From Stenotrophomonas sp. UBA7346 (lineage in GTDB: Bacteria; Pseudomonadota; Gammaproteobacteria; Xanthomonadales; Xanthomonadaceae), in NCBI GenBank assembly GCA_002471015.1, contig DKPB01000032.1:743-22961 (forward strand): a stretch of 22,219 bases of DNA. Reading direction: 5' to 3'. Shown piece after piece: positions 7,044-15,979 of the stretch. The notes under the pieces were generated by a model. It was not told where the DNA came from, ran no database searches, and worked only from the letters and a program-made list of their open reading frames with translations. The position numbers and the translations under genes are program-made. How positions within the stretch are numbered: position 1 is the first letter of the stretch; every line of letters starts with the position of its first letter.

Positions 7044-7862
7044 ATGGATATCCATCCAATCGAACCGGAAAAGCGTCAAGCAGTCCTTGCCGCACTGGAG
7101 CAGATTGAACGCCAGCACGATGTACGTGTATTGATGGCCTGCGAATCCGGCAGCCGTGGCTGGGGCTTTTCTTCCCCAGACAGTGACTACGATGCTCGCT
7201 TCATCTACGTGCACCGGCAATCCTGGTACCTGAGCGTCAATGAACGTGCCGGCGTTGGTGAAGCACAACGCGACGTGATCGAGCTACCCATCGATGACGA
7301 ACTGGATATCAGCGGCTGGGACCTGCGCAAGGCACTACGACTGGTCTCCAAATCCAACCCTACCCTGTCCGAATGGTTGCGCTCCCCTATCCACTATCGG
7401 GGTGACGCACAGGCCACTTCCGAGCTACAGGACGCAGTGCAGCAGTTTCATTCGCCGTTGGGCAGCTGGTGGCACTACTTCAACATGGCGACCGCAAATC
7501 ACCGGGGTTATCTCAAGGGTGAACGCGTGCGGACCAAGAAGTACCTGTATGTGCTACGCCCCTTGCTGGCCTGTCAATGGATCGAAAGCGATCCGTCACC
7601 GCCGCCCATGGCTTTCGAGGACCTGCTCGACCGCCTGCTTCCTGGCGGTCACGTTCGCACCGCAATAGATCAACTATTGGAAACGAAACGGCGTAGCGCG
7701 GAAGTAGCTGATGGCCCGCGCATCTCCGCGATCAGCGACTTCATCGACATGGAACTGGAGCGTCGCACCAACGCTGCGCCGCAACTGGGTGCAGGGCAGG
7801 GGGACGCGGCTGCGCTGGACGAGCTTTTCAGATCGATGCTGGCCAGGCATGCGCCGCGTTGA
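7044..7862 (+). CDS. RlaP/YcgL-type nucleotidyltransferase (DNA polymerase beta superfamily)
   Basis: The 272-residue product carries the minimal nucleotidyltransferase signature GSRGWGFSSPDSDYD at residues 36-50: the glycine-serine phosphate-binding turn followed by the metal-binding aspartates Asp48 and Asp50. The wider N-terminus (VRVLMACESGSRGWGF, then DARFIYVH) fits the RlaP family, which was named from gene-neighbourhood links to RNA repair and whose substrate is not established as far as I know. The remaining ~150 residues are helical and contain PTLSEWLRSP. The ATG at 7044 has AGGA about six bases upstream. No RNA ligase, kinase or toxin partner is adjacent; the next gene (57 bp downstream) is a gamma-carbonic-anhydrase homologue, so this copy appears to be a stand-alone gene. 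Its coding sequence looks lower in G+C than its neighbours. Confidence 0.85.
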   Translation: MDIHPIEPEKRQAVLAALEQIERQHDVRVLMACESGSRGWGFSSPDSDYDARFIYVHRQSWYLSVNERAGVGEAQRDVIELPIDDELDISGWDLRKALRLVSKSNPTLSEWLRSPIHYRGDAQATSELQDAVQQFHSPLGSWWHYFNMATANHRGYLKGERVRTKKYLYVLRPLLACQWIESDPSPPPMAFEDLLDRLLPGGHVRTAIDQLLETKRRSAEVADGPRISAISDFIDMELERRTNAAPQLGAGQGDAAALDELFRSMLARHAPR

Positions 7863-7919
7863 GACCTGCAACAAGGCATAACGCTATGATGCAACCATCC
7901 AACAGCACCCCACTCTCCC

Positions 7920-8459
7920 ATGCCCGCACTCCGCCCCTTCCTGGACAAAACCCCCACCCTCGGCGAGCGCGTCTATATCGACGAGGCCTGCACCATCATC
8001 GGTGACGTGCACATCGGTGACGATGCCTCGGTGTGGCCGGGCACGGTGATCCGCGGTGATGTGAATTACGTCCGCATCGGTGCGCGGACCAATGTGCAGG
8101 ACGGCACCATCATCCATGTCAGCCATGACAGCCCTTACAACAAGGGTGGCTTCCCCACGCTCATCGGCGAAGGGGTCACCGTGGGCCATGGCTGCATCAT
8201 CCATGCCTGCACCATCGGTGATTACTGCCTGATCGGCATGGGCGCCTGCATCCTCGATGGCGCGGTGATCGAAGCCAATGCCTTCATCGCTGCCGGCGCG
8301 GTCATTGGCCCCGGCAAACGCGTGAAGAGCGGCCAGCTGTGGGCCGGCAATCCGGCCCGGCTGATGCGCGAACTCACCGAAAAAGACATCGAGGGCCTGC
8401 GCTATTCGGCCGATCACTACGTCCGGGTAAAGGACCAGTACCGGTCCATGCCCGGCTGA
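7920..8459 (+). CDS. Gamma-carbonic-anhydrase-like hexapeptide-repeat protein (YrdA family)
   Basis: A left-handed beta-helix protein of 179 residues with hexapeptide turns throughout (IIGDVHIGDDASVWPG, TLIGEGVTVGHG, CTIGDYCLIGMGA). The zinc-ligand histidines of gamma-class carbonic anhydrases are conserved: His66 in IIHVSHD, then His90 and His95 in VGHGCIIHAC with the expected five-residue spacing. The conserved RGD turn is at Arg45-Asp47 and Gln60 lies at the usual active-site position. Length and C-terminal helix match YrdA/PaaY proteins. The acidic proton-shuttle loop of the archaeal enzyme is absent, so carbonic anhydrase activity is possible but not certain. It lies 57 bp after the nucleotidyltransferase gene. 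Confidence 0.92.
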   Translation: MPALRPFLDKTPTLGERVYIDEACTIIGDVHIGDDASVWPGTVIRGDVNYVRIGARTNVQDGTIIHVSHDSPYNKGGFPTLIGEGVTVGHGCIIHACTIGDYCLIGMGACILDGAVIEANAFIAAGAVIGPGKRVKSGQLWAGNPARLMRELTEKDIEGLRYSADHYVRVKDQYRSMPG

Positions 8460-8667
8460 TCCAACGGGCAAGACCGGCAAGTGGCGATTCCGTCCAAGGT
8501 TGCATGGGTATCGCCCCACAGCACCGAGCACGCTGGGTTTTCACCCTGCCCCCCGTTACAGTCAGCACTCTGACTAAGGATGTGACAGAGACACGCATGC
8601 CCCAGGCTGCCGCCCGGACGGGAAACCGGGCCCCCCAACGCCACCGCGCCTATCCGGAATGCCCGCA

Positions 8668-9363
8668 ATGACGGCAGCGCGGCCGATGCTGGATACTTAC
8701 CGCGAGGTCATCACCCCCGAAGGCGTGCCGCTGCAGCTGCCGGCCGCCGGGCCCGTGCCGCGTGCGCTGGCCTGGCTGATCGACCTGATCATCCGTTTCG
8801 GCGCGCTGGCGCTGATGAGCCCCTTGCTGATCCCCTTGGGTGGCCTGGGCAAGGGGCTGTATCTGGGGCTGATGTTCCTGATGTTCTGGGCCTACCCCAT
8901 CGTGCTGGAGGTCTGTTGGGGCCGCACCCTGGGCAAACGTGCGCTGGGGCTGCGCGTGGTCGCCCGTGACGGCGCGCCGCTGGGCTGGCTGCAGGCCATC
9001 GTCCGCAACCTGCTGCGCACCGTGGACATGCTGCCGTTCGGCTATGCGGTGGGGCTGGTCAGCTGCCTGTGCGATGCGCATGGGCGCCGTCTGGGGGATC
9101 TGGTGGCCGGCTCGCTGGTGGTCCATACCCCGCCGCGCGCGGCCACCGCGCCGGCGCGCATCGACACCGTACTGGCACCCCCGCTGGCCCTGCAGCCCAA
9201 CGAGCAGATCGCGCTGATCGCCTTTGCCGAGCGCGCGCCCGCACTGTCGTCGGCGCGCCAGCAGGAGCTGGCCGACATCGCCAGCGGGCTCAGCCAGGAC
9301 CGCGGCCAGACCGGCGTGCTGCGCCTGTATGCGATGGCCAACTGGCTGCTGGGGCGGCGATGA
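8668..9363 (+). CDS. RDD-family integral membrane protein (first gene of MoxR/DUF58 operon)
   Basis: About 231 residues. The RDD domain occupies residues ~25-155: VPRALAWLIDLIIRFGAL carries the first signature Arg and Asp, TLGKRALGLRVV is the conserved cytoplasmic loop, and DAHGRRLGDLVAGSLVV holds the last signature Asp. Three hydrophobic segments (about 34-55, 63-82 and 119-135) fit a small polytopic protein, followed by a ~75-residue hydrophilic tail with the helical QQELADIASGLSQ region. ATG 8668 is preferred because GGA sits nine bases upstream; an in-frame ATG at 8659 would add three residues. The stop overlaps the next start as ATGA. RDD proteins are of mostly unknown function (some are linked to ion transport); the context points to a membrane subunit of the complex encoded downstream. 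Confidence 0.88.
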   Translation: MTAARPMLDTYREVITPEGVPLQLPAAGPVPRALAWLIDLIIRFGALALMSPLLIPLGGLGKGLYLGLMFLMFWAYPIVLEVCWGRTLGKRALGLRVVARDGAPLGWLQAIVRNLLRTVDMLPFGYAVGLVSCLCDAHGRRLGDLVAGSLVVHTPPRAATAPARIDTVLAPPLALQPNEQIALIAFAERAPALSSARQQELADIASGLSQDRGQTGVLRLYAMANWLLGRR

Positions 9364-10349
9364 GACAGGAACAGTTCGTTACCCGTTACCAGCAGGAGTG
9401 GCAGCAGTTCGAGAACTGGCTGCAGCAACGCGGTGAGCAACGCAGCAGGAAGACCACCCCATCGGCCGACCTGCCGGGCGATGAAACCATCCCACAGCGC
9501 TACCGGCGGCTGTGCCAGCAGTTGGCATTGGCCCAGCACCGCGGCTACAGCCCGCAGCTGGTAGAGCACCTGCAACAGCTGATGCAACGCGGCCACAACC
9601 TGCTCTATCGCACGCCCACGCCACGCTGGCAGCGCGCGGTGGAATTCCTGTTTGCCGATTTCCCGCTGGCGGTGCGCAGCCAGGCCGCGTCGATGTGGAC
9701 GGCCTGCGCCCTGTTCGTGCTGCCGTTGGTCGGTATCTTCGTGCTGCTGCAGTACAAGCCCGAACTGGTGCACCTGCTGCTGGAGCCTTCGCAGATCACA
9801 CAGATGGAAAAGATGTACGACCCCAACGCCGACAGCCTGGGCCGCGACAGCGGCACCGACTGGGCGATGTTCGGCCACTACATCATGAACAACATCAGCA
9901 TCGGCCTGCGCACCTTTGCCAGCGGCCTGGTGGCCGGCATCGGCACCATCCTGGTGCTGGTGTTCAACGGCATCACCATCGGCGCGGTGGCTGGCCACCT
10001 GCAACAGGCCGGCTATGGCGAACCGTTCTGGCGTTTCGTGGTTGGCCATGCGCCCTTCGAGCTGACCGCCATCGTCATTGCCGGCGGTGCCGGGCTGCAG
10101 TTGGGCCTGCGCCTGCTGGCACCGGGCCGCATGCGGCGCGTCGACGCGCTGGTGGAAGGCGGCCGGATAGGGGCAAGGCTGTGCCTGGGCGTGGCCTTCA
10201 TGCTGTTGGTGGCGGCCTTCATCGAGGCGTTCTGGTCGTCGATTGCCTGGGTGCCGATGTGGGGCAAGCTGACGGTGTCGGCGGTGTTGTGGCTGCTGGT
10301 GCTGGGCTGGCTGTGGCGCGGTGGGCGCGGGGGCGGCCATGCGCATTGA
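9360..10349 (+). CDS. Stage II sporulation protein M-like (DUF95) membrane protein
   Basis: The 329-residue product has a long soluble N-terminal helical region (1-105, rich in Gln, Leu and Arg, including LQQLMQRGHNLLYR) followed by about five membrane segments (113-131, 180-205, 228-250, 272-292, 303-319). The SpoIIM/DUF95 hallmarks are MNNISIGLRTFASG (176-189), LVFNGITIGAV (200-210) and GHAPFELTA (229-237). In Bacillus SpoIIM acts in a membrane complex with SpoIIP and SpoIID in engulfment; in a non-sporulating proteobacterium it must have another role, and its link with MoxR and DUF58 genes is widespread. The ATG overlaps the RDD stop as ATGA. Its frame is open upstream, but that part lies inside the RDD gene. 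Confidence 0.88.
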   Translation: MRQEQFVTRYQQEWQQFENWLQQRGEQRSRKTTPSADLPGDETIPQRYRRLCQQLALAQHRGYSPQLVEHLQQLMQRGHNLLYRTPTPRWQRAVEFLFADFPLAVRSQAASMWTACALFVLPLVGIFVLLQYKPELVHLLLEPSQITQMEKMYDPNADSLGRDSGTDWAMFGHYIMNNISIGLRTFASGLVAGIGTILVLVFNGITIGAVAGHLQQAGYGEPFWRFVVGHAPFELTAIVIAGGAGLQLGLRLLAPGRMRRVDALVEGGRIGARLCLGVAFMLLVAAFIEAFWSSIAWVPMWGKLTVSAVLWLLVLGWLWRGGRGGGHAH

Positions 10350-11892
10350 CCAACTGGATGTGGTGCTGCGCGCGCGCTCGCAATGGGAAGCCATGGAGCT
10401 GGGGACCGCGCTGGTCCGCCGCCACGCGCGCGCCATCTGGAAGCCCTGGCTGCTGGTGGCGTTGCCGCTGTTCGCGCTGCTCAATCTCGGTGGCTGGTGG
10501 CTGGACAACTTCCTGCTGCCGGCCATGCTGATGTGGTGGTTGAAGCCGGCGTTGGAACGCATTCCGCTGTATGTGATCTCGCGCGGGGCCTTTGGTGCCG
10601 AGCCCGGCACCGCCGATACCCTGCGTGCCCAGCTGCGTTGGGGCTGGCGTGGATTGCTTGCCTACCTGACCTGGCGCCGGCTCAGCCCGGCGCGCTCGCT
10701 GCTGATGCCGGTGGACCTGCTGGAAGGTGGCGACCCTGCCCTGCGGCGGGCGCGGCGCGGTGCCCTGGGCAATGCCAGCTATGGCCATGCGGCGATGCTC
10801 ACCTGGGTCTGCTTCCACTTTGAACTGATGCTGCAATTGGCCGGCGTCTCGCTGATCTTCATGTTCGTGCCGCTGGACCTGCTGTCCGAATCCCTGCGCG
10901 CAGCCTGGTCGCTGATCGGCGATGAAACACCGGCCTGGGCCTGGGTGGGCTTCAACCTGCTGTCGCTGGTTGCGATGAGCGTGATCGGCCCGTTCTACAG
11001 CGGCGCCGGTTTTGGCCTGTACCTCAACCGCCGCACCCAGCTGGAAGCCTGGGACGTGGAAATCGCCTTCCGCCGCCTGCGTGAACGCTTGGCCAAGCTG
11101 GCCCCGACACTGGCGCTGGTGATGGCCTTGCTGGCGCCGATGGCGCTGCCGGTGCAGGCACAACACGCCGACGGCACCGCCACCGCGCATGCCAACCACA
11201 AGACCGCACCACCGGTGGCCGACAGCCCGCAGACCGTGTTCGGGCCCAGCGATGCCGACATCGCCGGTTTCCGCCAGGCCGCCGCACGCGCCTACGAAGA
11301 TCCGCAGCTGGGCGCCCAGCGCACCGTCACCCAATGGCAGAAAAAGGCGGAGGAGGAGCAGGACAAGAACGCACCCGACCTGCCGCAGCTGCCGCTGGAG
11401 GCCATCGGCAAGCTGCTGGCGTTGATCAGCGAAAGCATCCTGTGGATCGTGCTGGGCATCGTGGTGCTGGCACTGCTGCTGACCGCCCGCTGGTGGCTGC
11501 CCTGGCTGCGCGGCACCGGCAAGCGCCAGCGCAGCGAAGAGTCCCCGGTGACCCAGGAGGTGCTGCAGCTGCCCGAGGTGCTGCCACCGGATATCCTGGG
11601 CAGTGCCCGCCGCCTGTGGCGTGAGGGCAAGCCCCGGCATGCACTGGCGCTGTTGTACCGCGCCTCGGTCGAGGTGCTGGTGCAACGCGCCGATGTACTG
11701 CTGCCGCCCGGTGCCACCGAAGCACAATGCCTGCGGGCGTCGCGGCGCATGCTGCGTGAGCAGGACCGGGAGCTGTTCGCGCAGATGGTGCGCACCTGGC
11801 AGTACGCCGCCTATGCCGGGCGCCTGCCCAGCGATGCCGAGTTCGATGCGCTTGCCGCGTCCCTGCACCAGCATTTCGGGTGGCCGGCATGA
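10339..11892 (+). CDS. DUF4129 domain multipass membrane protein
   Basis: A 517-residue protein from ATG 10339, which overlaps the preceding gene by 11 bp; a GTG at 10321 is an alternative start. The N-terminal half (about 36-270) has roughly four or five membrane segments, including LLVALPLFALLNLGGWWL and HAAMLTWVCFHFELML. Residues 252-274 (LAPTLALVMALLAPM then VQAQ) resemble a Sec signal peptide embedded within the chain. A polar, probably periplasmic stretch (275-360) follows, then a strong helix (365-390) and a cytoplasmic DUF4129 domain with GKPRHALALLYRASVEVLV. DUF4129 is found at the C-terminus of transglutaminase-like membrane proteins in similar MoxR/DUF58 loci; no transglutaminase Cys-His-Asp domain is visible here. 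Function unknown; likely a structural subunit. Confidence 0.82.
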   Translation: MRIDQLDVVLRARSQWEAMELGTALVRRHARAIWKPWLLVALPLFALLNLGGWWLDNFLLPAMLMWWLKPALERIPLYVISRGAFGAEPGTADTLRAQLRWGWRGLLAYLTWRRLSPARSLLMPVDLLEGGDPALRRARRGALGNASYGHAAMLTWVCFHFELMLQLAGVSLIFMFVPLDLLSESLRAAWSLIGDETPAWAWVGFNLLSLVAMSVIGPFYSGAGFGLYLNRRTQLEAWDVEIAFRRLRERLAKLAPTLALVMALLAPMALPVQAQHADGTATAHANHKTAPPVADSPQTVFGPSDADIAGFRQAAARAYEDPQLGAQRTVTQWQKKAEEEQDKNAPDLPQLPLEAIGKLLALISESILWIVLGIVVLALLLTARWWLPWLRGTGKRQRSEESPVTQEVLQLPEVLPPDILGSARRLWREGKPRHALALLYRASVEVLVQRADVLLPPGATEAQCLRASRRMLREQDRELFAQMVRTWQYAAYAGRLPSDAEFDALAASLHQHFGWPA

Positions 11893-13033
11893 GCCCGCGC
11901 GCGCGCAACGCGCTGATCGCCGTGCTGGCGCTGCTGCTGGGTGCGGTGGTGTTGGTGTGGTTTCTGCACAACTACGAGCGGGTAAGCCGGCAGGTGCCTT
12001 TGCCGGCCTACGGTGAGCCCACCTACAACGACCTGTTCGCACTGCGCGAAACCCTGCGCCGCGACGGCAACAAGGCCGAAACCCAGCGCCAGCTCAACCT
12101 GGCCACCACTGGCCTGCAGCCGGGCGACACCGTATTGATGCTGGATGACCCGCGCAAGCTCAGCCCGGCACAGGTCGAGGGGCTGTTGGACTGGGTGGAG
12201 TTTGGCGGCCACCTGCTGCTCCGCGCACCCGCAGCGGATGAGGACACCGACAGCGAGGACACCGGCCTGCTGCCCCGTTTGGGGGTGGTGCCCAGCGATG
12301 TCGATGCCCGTTGCCAGCACTGGAACGTGCCCGGCCAGGAACCACACCAGGAGTTCTGCCAGGGCAATCGCTTCCGGCTTGATGGCAGCACCCGCGCCGA
12401 ACGCCGCTGGGGCGATGCGCAGGATGACACGCTGGTCTGGGCCCGGCTGCGCTACGGGCTGGGGCGGGTAGACGTGCTGGCGCAGATGGATTTCCTGCTC
12501 AACGGCAAGAACGAGTACGACACCGGTCTGCGTGACGTACCGCACCGTGACCTCACCCGCCTGCTGCTGGCGCCCAACTACGGCAAGGGCACCACCTACC
12601 TCATCTACGCGATGGAGATGCCGTCGCTGTGGAAGACCCTCTACAAGCGCGGCTGGCCGATCTGGGTACCGCTGTTGCTGGCCCTGCTGGGCTGGCTGTG
12701 GATGCGCTGCCAGCGTTTCGGGGCGGAACTGCCCTCCCCGCGCGGCGACCGCCGCTCGCTGCTGGAGCACGTGCGCGCCAGCGGCGAGCACCTGCACCGC
12801 CATGGCAAGGCATCGCTGCTGTACGACGCGGTGCGCCAGACCTTCCTCAAGCGCCTGCGGCTGCGTGCACCGATAGCCGCCGCACTCAGTGGCGACACCC
12901 AGGCCCAGGCTATCGCCGACCACCTGCAATGGCCCGTGGCGCGGGTGAAAACCGCGCTGCAGGTTCCACCTTCGCGCGATGACACCGCCCTGCGTGAGCG
13001 CATCCGTCTCCTCATCCAGATGAGAAACCTGCT

Positions 13034-13037
<4 letters not shown>
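11889..13037 (+). CDS. DUF4350 domain membrane protein
   Basis: A 382-residue protein with a membrane helix at 8-27, a large soluble domain at about 30-250 and a second helix at 256-274, then a C-terminal helical domain. The soluble part contains a Rossmann-like DUF4350 region: TGLQPGDTVLMLDDPRKLSPAQVEGLLDWV followed by GGHLLLRAP (glutamine-amidotransferase-like without an obvious catalytic Cys), and later RVDVLAQMDFLLNG. The topology implied is a periplasmic domain held between two helices and a cytoplasmic tail (inference). The ATG overlaps the DUF4129 stop as ATGA, and its own stop overlaps the MoxR start in the same way. DUF4350 proteins occur in MoxR/DUF58 neighbourhoods; no reaction is known to me. 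Confidence 0.83.
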
Positions 13038-14067
<1,030 letters not shown>

Positions 14068-14071
<4 letters not shown>

Positions 14072-14289
14072 ACAAGGCGGCAGGCCCAAGCATCCACAAC
14101 GGAGCCCCTGCTCCTGCCCCCGCCCTTGCATGCGAAGCACGCGGGAGAGGGCTGGAAAGGGAGGCTTCTGCGCCTGCCCCCTCCCTTGCGTGCGAAGCAC
14201 GCAGGGGAGGGCTGGGGAGGGGTGCTCCTGCTCCTGCTTCCACTACCCCCACCGCCCCACCCCATCCGAACCCCAGGGCCGCCGCGTGA
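14068..14289 (+). CDS. Possible 73-aa ORF made of repeat sequence, bridging moxR and DUF58 genes
   Basis: A frame opens with GTG 14068 overlapping the MoxR stop as GTGA and closes with TGA 14287-14289 overlapping the GTG start of the DUF58 gene as GTGA. The predicted peptide is low-complexity, rich in Ala, Pro, Arg and Gly, and is mostly encoded by palindromic element B, so it is unlikely to be a selected protein. Its interest is that ribosomes could traverse the insert and keep the two real genes coupled. No independent ribosome-binding site is evident. Confidence 0.25.
14107..14225. repeat. GC-rich palindromic element, copy B (two tandem half-units)
   Basis: Two direct half-units of about 58 bp lie in tandem. 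Each starts with a CCCnCCCTTGC run, folds through TGCGAAGCACGC (variants of GCGTGC-GAA-GCACGC) and ends with GGGAGAGGGCTGGAAAGGGAG or GGGGAGGGCTGGGGAGGGG. The right unit ends in GGGGTGC followed by GCTCCT-GCTCCT-GCTTCC hexamers, like copy C. It fills the only real gap (14072-14285) in the six-gene operon. Confidence 0.8.
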
Positions 14290-15584
14290 GACCCGCTCCC
14301 CTACTGATCGTCCTGCTGGTGCTGTGGGGCCTGCTCGGCATCCCGGTGGCATTGCACTACCTGCCGCAGCTGCCATGGGCCGTCACCGGTGCAGTGATCG
14401 GCGCGGTGGCGCTGCTGGACATGCTGCTGCTGGTCCGCCGCCCCACCCCGTTGGTGCAGCGCGAACTCCCCGATTCGCTCGCGCTTGGCGTCGAGCGCGA
14501 AACCTGGCTGCAGCTGGATGCCTTTGGGCGCCAGCGCGTGGATGTATTCGACCTGCTGCCCGATGGCTGGCAGGCAGAAGGGCTGCCACGCCGCCTGCGC
14601 CTGCGCGGCACCAGCGAGACCCGCTTCAGCTACCGCTTCACCCCGACCAACCGCGGCACCTTCGTGTTTGAAGGCGTGCACCTGCGGCTGCACTCGCCCC
14701 TGCAGCTGTGGCACCAGCAACGCCTGGCCGCAACGCCGCAGACAGTGCGCGTGTACCCCAACTTCGTCCCGCTGACGCGCTTGGCCCTGCTCAGCGCGGA
14801 AATGGCCTCGCGCGTGGTCGGCGCCCACCTCAAGCGCCGCCGTGGTGAAGGCACCGACTTCCATCAGATGCGCGAATACCGCGTTGGTGACAGCCTGCGC
14901 CAGATCGACTGGAAGGCCACTTCGCGCGCACGCAAGCTGATCTCGCGCGAGTACCAGGACGAAAAGAACCAGCAGTTGGTGATGATGATCGACACCGGCC
15001 GCCGCATGATGGCGATCGAGGACGGTCTGTCGCATTTCGACCATGTCCTGAACGCCGCACTGGTGGTGTCGTACCTGGCGCTGCGCCAAGGCGATGGCGT
15101 GGGCCTGCATGCCAGCGGCAGCGACAATCGCTGGGTTGCACCCAAGCGTGGGCTGGGCGCGATCGACAGCCTGCTGCGGGCCAGTTATGACCTGCAGGCA
15201 CGGCCGGTGGCCACCGACTACCTGGCCGCGGCCACCGAACTGTCGCTGCGGCAATCCCGCCGCAGCCTGGTGATGCTGATCACCAATGTCCGTGATGAAG
15301 ACATCGAGGATCTGTTGGCGGCGGTACGCCTGCTGCAGAAGCGGCATCTTGTCTGCGTGGCCAGCCTGCGCGAACGCGAGCTGGACGACACCCTTGCACG
15401 CGACGTGGAAACCCTGCCCGATGCATTGCAGGCCGGCGCCATCGCCCGCTACCTGCAGCAACGCAGCGATGCCCACGATGCCCTGCGCAGCCACCGGGTG
15501 ATGGTGCTGGACGTCACCGCCGAGGAGTTGCCGGCGGCGCTGGTCGAACGCTACCTGGCGGTGAAACGCGATGGCCTGCTGTAA
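14286..15584 (+). CDS. DUF58 domain protein (VWA-like), partner of MoxR ATPase
   Basis: The product from GTG 14286 has 432 residues: two membrane helices near the N-terminus (5-23 and 32-50), a beta-rich middle domain (60-165), and the DUF58 block EGTDFHQMREYRVGD (188-202) followed by RQIDWKATSR (205-214). Next comes a von Willebrand A-like fold whose first strand, LVMMIDTGRRM, carries Asp236 but not the DxSxS metal-site triad. The start was set where the first membrane helix begins; upstream the frame runs through repeat DNA. It is last in the operon with the MoxR ATPase, its likely physical partner, 214 bp upstream. DUF58 proteins are thought to be remodelled or activated by MoxR; the substrate of this one is unknown. 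Confidence 0.9.
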   Translation: MRPAPLLIVLLVLWGLLGIPVALHYLPQLPWAVTGAVIGAVALLDMLLLVRRPTPLVQRELPDSLALGVERETWLQLDAFGRQRVDVFDLLPDGWQAEGLPRRLRLRGTSETRFSYRFTPTNRGTFVFEGVHLRLHSPLQLWHQQRLAATPQTVRVYPNFVPLTRLALLSAEMASRVVGAHLKRRRGEGTDFHQMREYRVGDSLRQIDWKATSRARKLISREYQDEKNQQLVMMIDTGRRMMAIEDGLSHFDHVLNAALVVSYLALRQGDGVGLHASGSDNRWVAPKRGLGAIDSLLRASYDLQARPVATDYLAAATELSLRQSRRSLVMLITNVRDEDIEDLLAAVRLLQKRHLVCVASLRERELDDTLARDVETLPDALQAGAIARYLQQRSDAHDALRSHRVMVLDVTAEELPAALVERYLAVKRDGLL

Positions 15585-15637
15585 ACAACCCTCTGCCTCG
15601 GTTTCGCGGCTCACCCAGCCCGCAAAAACCAAACTCT

Positions 15638-15705
15638 GTAGAGCCGAGCCATGCTCGGCAGGGGCCTTACCGGTAAAGCCTCAGCCGAGCATGGCTCGCC
15701 TCTAC
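15638..15705. repeat. SMAG (GTAG-type REP) inverted dimer 1
   Basis: It begins GTAGAGCCGAGCCATGCTCGGC and ends with the reverse arrangement GCCGAGCATGGCTCGCCTCTAC, separated by AGGGGCCTTACCGGTAAAGCCTCA. Each half is itself a GCCGAGC/GCTCGGC hairpin. Leading GTAG and this core match the palindromic GTAG elements described in Stenotrophomonas maltophilia, mobilised by REP-associated tyrosine transposases. Confidence 0.9.
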
Positions 15706-15715
15706 TCCGGTGCTC

Positions 15716-15770
15716 CAATCTTTCGCGTAGCGAACGGGAGGGCTGGAGAGAGGTTTGCTTTGCCGCTGCT
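15716..15770. repeat. Right-half remnant of the GC-rich palindromic element (copy D)
   Basis: TTCGCGTAGCGAACGGGAGGG-CTGGAGAGAGGTTTGCTTTGCCGC aligns with the right half of copy C (GCGCGTAGCGCAGGGGAGGG-TTGGGGAGGGGTGCCTTTTGCTTCCGC), including the GTA loop and the tail. The left half is missing. Confidence 0.55.
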
Positions 15771-15868
15771 GATCCTGCGTCTGCTTCGCGGCTCACGCCG
15801 CTCCCACAAAAGACCCAAACCCTTAATGCCGCCCCCTGCTCGGCAAGGGCCTCACCGACAACGCTCAT

Positions 15869-15936
15869 GTAGTGCCGAGCCATGCTCGGCAGGGGCCTCA
15901 CCGGTAAAGCCTCAGCCGAGCATGGCTCGGCTCTAC
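15869..15936. repeat. SMAG (GTAG-type REP) inverted dimer 2
   Basis: Again 68 bp, starting GTAGTGCCGAGCCATGCTCGGC and ending GCCGAGCATGGCTCGGCTCTAC, with spacer AGGGGCCTCACCGGTAAAGCCTCA nearly identical to dimer 1. Identical length and spacer indicate that the dimer, rather than the single unit, is the element copied here. Confidence 0.9.
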
Positions 15937-15979
15937 AGTTACTGGGGCTCGCCGCTTACGCCGCTCCCACACAAAGCAT

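Larger units (their letters stand above)
15585..15979. other. 395-bp intergenic nest of at least three repeat families
   Basis: No gene is supported here; the flanking genes converge. It contains two 68-bp SMAG dimers, a decayed SMAG half (CTGCTCGGCAAGGGCCTCACCG near 15836-15857), a right-half remnant of the GC-rich element (about 15716-15770), and three copies of a GGCTCACGCCGCTCCCACAAAA-like motif (15603-15630, 15785-15816, 15948-15976). The stem-loops probably end transcription from both sides. Confidence 0.8.

Noticed and set aside
6817..7134. 105-aa plus-strand frame after mnmG
   Set aside because: Most of it translates palindromic element A and it runs into the nucleotidyltransferase gene.
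10219..12042. 607-aa minus-strand frame, and similar ones at 9042-10610 and 12641-14200
   Set aside because: All are antisense to the overlapping-gene operon, are rich in His, Gln, Arg and Gly without domain features, and would conflict with strongly supported families.
15585..15979. Possible CRISPR array in the repeat-rich gap
   Set aside because: Repeats are inverted dimers of REP type with irregular spacing and no uniform unique spacers; no cas genes are nearby.
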